From positions 1-47,472 of the forward strand of contig LSIG01000102.1 of assembly GCA_001556125.1 (NCBI GenBank): a stretch of 47,472 nt of DNA, written 5' to 3'. Position numbers and translations under genes: made by a program. Below the pieces are notes generated by a model. It made no database searches and was not told the origin of the DNA. It saw only the letters and a program-made list of their open reading frames with translations. The DNA comes from Rhizobiales bacterium CCH10-E5 (lineage in GTDB: Bacteria > Pseudomonadota > Alphaproteobacteria > Rhizobiales > Beijerinckiaceae). Shown here in pieces: positions 42,954 to 47,472 of the stretch; the stretch's first letter is position 1, and the number at the start of each line of letters is the position of its first letter.

Positions 42954-43912
42954 CAGTTGGCTCCCCCGCCCGCCGTCCTGAGCCAAGCGGCGCCGCAGGC
43001 CTTGGCGAGTTCGCGCACGCGCAGGATGTAGCTCTGGCGCTCGGTGACCGAGATCACGCCGCGGGCGTCGAGCAGGTTGAACATGTGGCTGGCCTTGATG
43101 CACTGGTCATAGGCCGGCAGCGCCAGCGTGTGCCGCGCATCATTGGCGCCCGCGCCGGTCTCGCCCGCCGCCAGCAGCGCCTGGCACTCGGCCTCGGCGT
43201 CGGTGAAGTGGCGGAAGAGCATATCGGTGTTGGCATGCTCGAAATTGTGCCGCGAGAACTCCTGCTCGGCCTGCAGGAAGACATCGCCATAGGAGATGCG
43301 GTCCTCGCCCTCGCCGCCATTGAAATTGAGGTCGTAGACGTTCTCGACGCCCTGGACATACATCGCCAGACGCTCGAGGCCATAGGTGAGCTCGCCCGCC
43401 ACCGGCGCGCATTCGACGCCCGCGACCTGCTGGAAATAGGTGAACTGGCTGACCTCCATCCCGTCGCACCAGCACTCCCAACCGAGCCCCCAGGCGCCCA
43501 AAGTCGGGCTCTCCCAGTCGTCCTCGACGAAGCGGACGTCGTGCAAGGCGAGGTCGACGCCGATCGCCTGCAGCGAGTCGAGATAGAGCTGCTGCAGATC
43601 CGGCGGCGACGGCTTCAGGATGACCTGAAACTGGTAGTAATGCTGCAGCCGATTGGGGTTCTCGCCGTAGCGGCCGTCCTTGGGCCGGCGCGAGGGCTGG
43701 ACATAGGCCGCTTTCCAGGACCTGGGGCCCAGCGCGCGCAGCGTGGTCGCCGGATGGAAGGTGCCGGCGCCGACCTCCATGTCATAGGGCTGGAGTACGA
43801 CGCAGCCGCGCTCGGCCCAGAAGCGCTGCAGCGTCAGCAGCAGCCCCTGGAAGGAGCGGGTCGGGTCCATGGCCGGCGTGGCCGCGGCGGGAAGCGGAGC
43901 GGAAACGGACAA
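42953..43912 (-). CDS. glyQ: Glycine--tRNA ligase alpha subunit
   Basis: The catalytic class II alpha subunit of glycyl-tRNA synthetase. [60 protein letters not shown] and [14 protein letters not shown] are all signature blocks. The TTG at 43912 (protein [20 protein letters not shown]) has GGAAGG nine bases upstream. The ATG at 43870, which would give the classical shorter N-terminus, has no ribosome site, so I use TTG. It is translationally coupled to glyS through TGATG. Confidence 0.96.
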   Translation of the reverse strand: MSVSAPLPAAATPAMDPTRSFQGLLLTLQRFWAERGCVVLQPYDMEVGAGTFHPATTLRALGPRSWKAAYVQPSRRPKDGRYGENPNRLQHYYQFQVILKPSPPDLQQLYLDSLQAIGVDLALHDVRFVEDDWESPTLGAWGLGWECWCDGMEVSQFTYFQQVAGVECAPVAGELTYGLERLAMYVQGVENVYDLNFNGGEGEDRISYGDVFLQAEQEFSRHNFEHANTDMLFRHFTDAEAECQALLAAGETGAGANDARHTLALPAYDQCIKASHMFNLLDARGVISVTERQSYILRVRELAKACGAAWLRTAGGGAN

Positions 43913-44112
43913 GAGGCGAAGCCTTCCGGATGGCGGGGTCGGCCGCGTGCTTAGGGTCTGCCGAGGCTTCCGGTCAAGCAGGAGCGCAGGCGGCGGGCGG
44001 ACAGGTTCTGTTCATCCTCGGCAGGATAATCTCACTCTCAACCGCCGGATTCGCGGCGTTCGGGGCGAGCGCTTGAGCCGGATCGACGGGCTTACACCGT
44101 AGGAGTTCCACC

Positions 44113-44418
44113 ATGCTTTCCAACCGTATCGCCGCCGCCGTCTTCGGCGCCGTCACCCTCGCCGCCTCGGCCTTCGCCGTGGCGCCCGCCACGGCCGCAC
44201 CGGTCTCGGCCGGCGTTGCCCAGGCCGCTCCCGCCGGCGACCTCGTCCAGGAAGCGCAGTATTACTACGGGCCGCGGCGCCATTACGGTCCGCGCCGCTA
44301 TTACGGCCCGCCGCGCTATTACGGCCGCCCGGTCTATCGTCCGCGCTGCTATTTCGTCGATCGGCGCGTCTGGAACGGCTATCGCTGGGTCATCCGCCCG
44401 GTCCGTGTCTGCCGCTGA
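44113..44418 (+). CDS. Exported Tyr-Gly-Pro-Arg repeat protein, copy 1
   Basis: A 101-residue protein with a signal peptide (cleavage near APATAAPVS) and a mature tail of tandem YYGPRR-type hexads (QYYYGPRRHYGPRRYYGPP) near residues 49-73. A short Cys-containing end follows (RCYFVDRRVWNGYRW, VRVCR). AGGAG precedes the start. The function is unknown; Tyr/Arg/Pro-rich exported proteins of this kind are common and undescribed in Hyphomicrobiales. It shares its layout with the gene 160 bases downstream. Confidence 0.82.
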   Translation: MLSNRIAAAVFGAVTLAASAFAVAPATAAPVSAGVAQAAPAGDLVQEAQYYYGPRRHYGPRRYYGPPRYYGRPVYRPRCYFVDRRVWNGYRWVIRPVRVCR

Positions 44419-44470
44419 GGCGGCTCGCGGCCCGAAGCTCCGCCCGCTTCCGGCCGCAATCTGAAGCGAG

Positions 44471-44500
44471 GCTGAACGGTGCCGTGAGGTGCCGTTCAGC
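44471..44500. promoter_or_regulatory. 9-bp inverted repeat before the second repeat-protein gene
   Basis: GCTGAACGG (44471-44479) and CCGTTCAGC (44492-44500) are perfectly complementary with 12 bases between. It lies between the two YGPRR genes. There is no T-run, so it could be a processing hairpin or an operator. Confidence 0.4.
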
Positions 44501-44578
44501 ACCATCAGCCTAGAGTCGATGCGTGTCGACGGCGGCGCTCGCAAGGCCCGCCCCTGTCGCAGCGAGGAGGTTTCCACC

Positions 44579-44893
44579 ATGATCCGCAAGACGCTTTTCG
44601 CTCTCGCGACGGCAGCCGGCCTCGGCGGCCTGTCGCTCACCACGGCGCCGGCATCGGCCGCCCCGGTCGCAGCCGGGCCGCTGGCCCATGCGGCGCAAGC
44701 CACCGACGGCCTGCTGGAGCAGGCGCAGTACTATTATGGCCCGCGCCGCTACTATGGCCCACGTCGCTACTACGGCCCGCCGCGCTATTACGGGCCGCGC
44801 CGCTATTACGGCCCGCCGCGCTTCTACGGCCCGCCGCCGCCGGTCTTCGTCCCGCCGGTCGTGCCCTTCTATGGGCCGCGTTACTACTACTGA
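44579..44893 (+). CDS. Exported Tyr-Gly-Pro-Arg repeat protein, copy 2
   Basis: A 104-residue paralogue of the preceding protein. The signal peptide ends near TAPASAAPV. The mature part is a longer repeat tract (about residues 50-82, alternating YYGPRR and YYGPPR) ending in a Pro/Val/Tyr-rich tail (PFYGPRYYY). It lacks the Cys-containing end of copy 1. GAGGAGG lies before the ATG at 44579. The last seven bases overlap the end of the methyltransferase gene in antisense. Confidence 0.82.
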   Translation: MIRKTLFALATAAGLGGLSLTTAPASAAPVAAGPLAHAAQATDGLLEQAQYYYGPRRYYGPRRYYGPPRYYGPRRYYGPPRFYGPPPPVFVPPVVPFYGPRYYY

Positions 44894-45687
44894 GCCACGC
44901 GCGCCGAGGGCGACGCACCGGCCTGCGCCAGCGGCAGCCGGGCCCTGCCCCGGTGCAGGGCTTCCGCCTCCGGCGTGAAGCCCCCGTCAGGGCGATGCAG
45001 AACCAGAGCCGGCAGCAGCGCTGCCGGCTTTTTGCTGCCGAGCGTCGCCGCCACCAGGATGCGGATCGCCGGCTGGTCGGCCCGGGCGTGGACGGGCCGG
45101 ATCGCGACCGCCCCGAAGCCGGTCGACAATCCCGCGAGAAGCTCCGGCAAAGCCTCGGCACGGTGGACAATCAGCAATCGCCCTCGCGGCTTCAGCAGCC
45201 GCCGCGCCGCCTGCAGCCAGCGCTCCAGCCCGGCCTCCTCGACATGGGCCGCAGCCCGGTTCGGCACGGGCGAGGCCCGGTGGGCGCGCGGCGGGTAGAA
45301 GGGCGGGTTCATCGCGACACAGGCGAAGCTCGCCGGCGCGAGGCCCAGCGCGGCGGCCGGGCCGGCGATGTCCCCCGTCACCACCGTAACGCGCTCGGCC
45401 ACGCCGTTCAGCCCAGCGTTCTCGGCGGCGAGGCCAGCGAGTTCGGGGTCGCGCTCGAGCAGCACGACCCGCAGCAAAGGCTGGGCGAGCGCCGCCGCCA
45501 GCCCAATGGTGCCGACTCCGGCGCCCATGTCGAGCAGCGGCCCCTCCCCCAGCTCCGGCAGGGAGGCGGCGAGCAGCACGGCGTCGCTGCCGGCGCGGTG
45601 GCCCTTGCGCGGCTGGCGCAGGACGAGCTTGCCGTCGAGCAACCGGTCCTCGCCGATGGCGCCGAGGCCGGGCAGCGTCTCAGCCAT
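44887..45687 (-). CDS. TrmN6-like tRNA1(Val) adenine-N6 methyltransferase
   Basis: A 266-residue SAM-dependent methyltransferase of the TrmN6/YfiC group, which methylates A37 of tRNA-Val. The SAM-binding loop LLDMGAGVGTIGLAAAL, the acidic VLLERDPELAGLA and the adenine-specific NPPFYPPRAHR motif (NPPF/Y) are present. LRQPRKGHRAGSDAVLLAAS is the group-specific opening. The ATG at 45687 overlaps the DUF2007 stop by eight bases (ATGGCTGA), so translation is coupled. An earlier in-frame start at 45714 would only add MPASAASCA. Confidence 0.85.
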   Translation of the reverse strand: MAETLPGLGAIGEDRLLDGKLVLRQPRKGHRAGSDAVLLAASLPELGEGPLLDMGAGVGTIGLAAALAQPLLRVVLLERDPELAGLAAENAGLNGVAERVTVVTGDIAGPAAALGLAPASFACVAMNPPFYPPRAHRASPVPNRAAAHVEEAGLERWLQAARRLLKPRGRLLIVHRAEALPELLAGLSTGFGAVAIRPVHARADQPAIRILVAATLGSKKPAALLPALVLHRPDGGFTPEAEALHRGRARLPLAQAGASPSARVAQ

Positions 45688-45904
45688 CGCGCAGCTCGCC
45701 GCCGAAGCCGGCATCGATGAGCAGGGCGCGGGCGCGCATCCGGTCGGCCTCGCGCACCAGCAGCCGGCGCGGGAAGGCGCCGATCATGCCCTCCAGCGCG
45801 CTGATATGCTGGTCGGCGACCAGGCAGTCGAGATTGGCCGAGGCCAGCAGCGCCTCGATGGCGCCGAGCAGGACGATATCGTTGGTGCGGACGAGTTCAT
45901 GCAT
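45680..45904 (-). CDS. DUF2007 putative signal-transducing protein
   Basis: A 74-residue protein starting MHELVRTNDIVLLGAIEALL, with the family core VADQHISALEGMIGAFPRRL and LVREADRMRARALLIDAGF. DUF2007 is a small ferredoxin-like (ACT-like) fold with no settled function. It is coupled by overlap to the TrmN6-like gene downstream and divergent from the polyprenyl synthase; 163 bases between them hold no other gene that I can see. Confidence 0.88.
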   Translation of the reverse strand: MHELVRTNDIVLLGAIEALLASANLDCLVADQHISALEGMIGAFPRRLLVREADRMRARALLIDAGFGGELRDG

Positions 45905-46067
45905 TGCGCGATGGAGCCTGTCCGGGCGCCGGTGCGCAAGCCTCTTCTGGCGGGCAAGCAAGCCGCCTGCGGCGACATTGCCGGCGCGGGAGGGCTGGTC
46001 ACCGATGCGCCGGTTGTGGCAAGGCTTGCGGGCGCTGCAAGCGGCGCAGACCGCGGAAGGATCGGGT

Positions 46068-47096
46068 ATGGGCGTCGTTGTCGCGTTCGAGGACAAGGAA
46101 GCGGGCCAGGGCGCGCGCGAGGCCGGCATCGAGCGGCTGGTCGGGCTGGTGCGCGCCGATATGGAGCGCGTCAATGCGATGATCCTGTCGCGCACCGGCT
46201 CCGATGTGACGATGATCCCTGAGGTCGCCAACCATCTGATCTCGTCGGGCGGCAAGCGCCTGCGGCCGATGCTGACGCTCGCGACCGCCGCGCTCAGCGG
46301 CTATCGCGGCGAGGGTCATGTGAAGCTCGCGGCCTCCGTGGAGTTCATGCACACGGCGACGCTGCTGCATGACGACGTCGTCGACCAGAGTGACATGCGC
46401 CGCGGCAAGCTCGCCGCCCGCATGCTCTGGGGCAACGAGGCGAGCGTGCTCGTCGGCGATTTCCTGCTCGGCCAGGCCTTCAAGATGATGGTCGAGGTCG
46501 GCTCGCTGCGGGCGCTGGACATCCTCTCCACCGCCGCCGCCGTGATCGCGGAGGGCGAGGTGCTGCAGCTTTCGGTGGCGAAGAACACGCAGACGACCGA
46601 GGACGAATATCTCGCCGTGATCCGCGGCAAGACGGCCGAGCTCTTCGCGGCGGCCTGCGAGGTCGGCCCGGTGATCGCCAACGGCTCGAAGACCGACGCC
46701 GCCGCCTGCCGCAGCTACGGACTCAATCTCGGCATCGCCTTCCAGCTCATCGACGACGGGCTCGATTATGGCGGCATCGCCAACACGCTCGGCAAGAACA
46801 CCGGCGACGATTTCCGCGAGGGCAAGATCACCCTGCCCGTGGTGCTCTCATTCCGCCGCGGCAGCGAGGCCGAGCGCGCCTTCTGGACACGCACCCTGCA
46901 GGAGGGCGAGATCCGCGACGGCGATCTCGAGGAGGCGCAGGCGATCATGAAGCGCCACCGGGCCCTCGACGATACGATCCAGCGCGCCGAGCATTACGCC
47001 AAGATGGCCAAGGACGCGCTCGCCCTCTTCCCGGCCTCCCCGATGAAGCAGGCGCTGAACGAAACCGTCGATTTCTGCGTCGCGCGGGCGCATTGA
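46068..47096 (+). CDS. Polyprenyl diphosphate synthase (octaprenyl/decaprenyl type)
   Basis: A 342-residue trans-polyprenyl diphosphate synthase that condenses isopentenyl diphosphate onto an allylic primer to make the ubiquinone side chain. Both aspartate-rich motifs are intact: LLHDDVVDQSDMRRGK near residue 105 and QLIDDGLDYGG near 235. SGGKRLRPML, NEASVLVGDFLLG and the GKNTGDDFREGKITLPVVL block are typical. The chosen start at 46068 gives MGVVVAFEDKEAG; the frame extends to 45717 but overlaps the divergent genes. Chain length (C40 or C50) cannot be told with confidence by eye. Confidence 0.93.
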   Translation: MGVVVAFEDKEAGQGAREAGIERLVGLVRADMERVNAMILSRTGSDVTMIPEVANHLISSGGKRLRPMLTLATAALSGYRGEGHVKLAASVEFMHTATLLHDDVVDQSDMRRGKLAARMLWGNEASVLVGDFLLGQAFKMMVEVGSLRALDILSTAAAVIAEGEVLQLSVAKNTQTTEDEYLAVIRGKTAELFAAACEVGPVIANGSKTDAAACRSYGLNLGIAFQLIDDGLDYGGIANTLGKNTGDDFREGKITLPVVLSFRRGSEAERAFWTRTLQEGEIRDGDLEEAQAIMKRHRALDDTIQRAEHYAKMAKDALALFPASPMKQALNETVDFCVARAH

Positions 47097-47132
47097 GCGG
47101 GGGGCTGGGACTCGCCAACGTTAGGGAAGCCA

Positions 47133-47296
47133 GCGCGGGGAACCCTCTCCCGTAGGGAGAGGGCAGGGTGAGGGGTCGGCCGTTTGACACCGTGGCCGTG
47201 CCCCCACCGCCGCTGCGATTGGGCTCGCGCTTTGCTGGTCCAGGGGCCGACACCTCACCCCTCCCCCTCTCCTTACAGGAGAGGGGTTCCCCGCGC
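47133..47296. repeat. Composite palindromic element, copy B (inverted)
   Basis: A 164-bp element starting GCGCGGGGAACCC and ending GGGGTTCCCCGCGC. It is the reverse complement of copy A at 40426-40588 over both ends (about 45 bases each side), including the CCTGGACCAG / CTGGTCCAGG segment near one end, while the centre has diverged. It lies 37 bases past the polyprenyl synthase stop. Confidence 0.85.
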
Positions 47297-47372
47297 CCTT
47301 CGATGCCGCGCACCGAAAGCCCCGACCGGCCAAAAGCCGCGGGGTTTTGCACGAAGTTCCCCGGTAGGGGAT

Positions 47373-47471
47373 GCGCGGAGCCGGGTGGCGCGCGTCCTTG
47401 CCGCGTGCCGATGTCGGGTGTCGATGTCGAATGTCGATGCAGCGCCGATCTCGCGCCGCCCGGCTCCGCGC
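47373..47471. repeat. 20-bp inverted repeat around a TGTCGA-rich spacer
   Basis: Arms at 47373-47392 and 47452-47471 match at 19 of 20 positions when one is complemented (core GGAGCCGGG-GGCGCG). The 59-base spacer contains repeated GATGTCG/TGTCGATG units (47410-47440). The right arm shares GCCGCCCGGCTCC with the palindrome at 28838-28850. No gene is seen in the last 376 bases of the window. Confidence 0.55.
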
Positions 47472-47472
47472 G

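Noticed and set aside
43869..44102. Small plus-strand frame upstream of the first YGPRR gene
   Set aside because: It overlaps glyQ in antisense, and has no ribosome site and no recognisable features.
44700..44860. Direct DNA repeats that could resemble a CRISPR array
   Set aside because: The repeats are in-frame codons for YYGPRR/YYGPPR hexads with no unique spacers; they are protein repeats.

Overview
This is a GC-rich chromosomal window from an alphaproteobacterium, most likely of the order Hyphomicrobiales (Rhizobiales). A Bosea-like organism would fit, but I cannot fix the genus from sequence alone. The lineage call rests on several features. There is a PdhS-type cell-cycle histidine kinase, and an Hsp20 gene followed by a DUF1150 gene behind an RpoH-type promoter. 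The tRNA-His has A73 instead of C73. There are two phasins, a DUF1236 pair, and palindromic intergenic repeats of the kind scattered through rhizobial genomes.

Layout. 1-8.3 kb: phenylalanyl-tRNA synthetase (pheS, pheT) with a GT21 glycosyltransferase between the two subunits, and the ribosomal protein genes rpmI-rplT, all on the minus strand. A plus-strand block between rplT and pheS holds two small exported Cys proteins, a SCO copper chaperone and a LOG-family gene. 8.3-16.5 kb: a MocR / PaiB-like / LysE regulator-exporter cluster, a soluble tandem-sensor CheW protein, an exported DUF1176-like protein, a class II aldolase, and infC starting with AUU. 16.7-19.9 kb: a GT4 glycosyltransferase, an alpha/beta hydrolase, DUF1150, Hsp20 and tRNA-His. 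20-28 kb: two phasins, pdhS, and a GGDEF-EAL c-di-GMP protein. 28-34 kb: a GST, an EamA transporter, then LysR-tctB-tctA-tctC, a tripartite tricarboxylate transporter operon. 34-38.5 kb: a tandem DUF1236 pair, then an urc1-urc4-upp cluster that predicts uracil breakdown through UMP. 38.7-47.5 kb: an unrecognised 462-residue protein, a tiny membrane protein, glyQS, two Tyr-Gly-Pro-Arg repeat exported proteins, a TrmN6-like methyltransferase coupled to a DUF2007 protein, and a polyprenyl diphosphate synthase.

How the parts work together. Core translation genes (infC, rpmI, rplT, pheS, pheT, glyQ, glyS, trnH) form a backbone whose usual compact order is interrupted by accessory genes. Those interruptions and the window's right part carry the less ordinary biology. 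The main ones are a three-gene exported operon in which every product has a CxxxC motif, a uracil-catabolism operon with a promoter and terminator hairpin in its leader, and an orphan 462-residue protein with an HSSYLAG / NDSGHY signature. Also notable are a phasin with a long Ala-Pro-Lys N-terminal arm and a pair of inverted copies of a 163/164-bp composite palindromic element flanking the glyQS-to-polyprenyl-synthase block.

Limits. All calls come from reading the sequence. Family names rest on remembered motifs, not on searches. No CRISPR array, insertion sequence, integrase or replication origin was seen.
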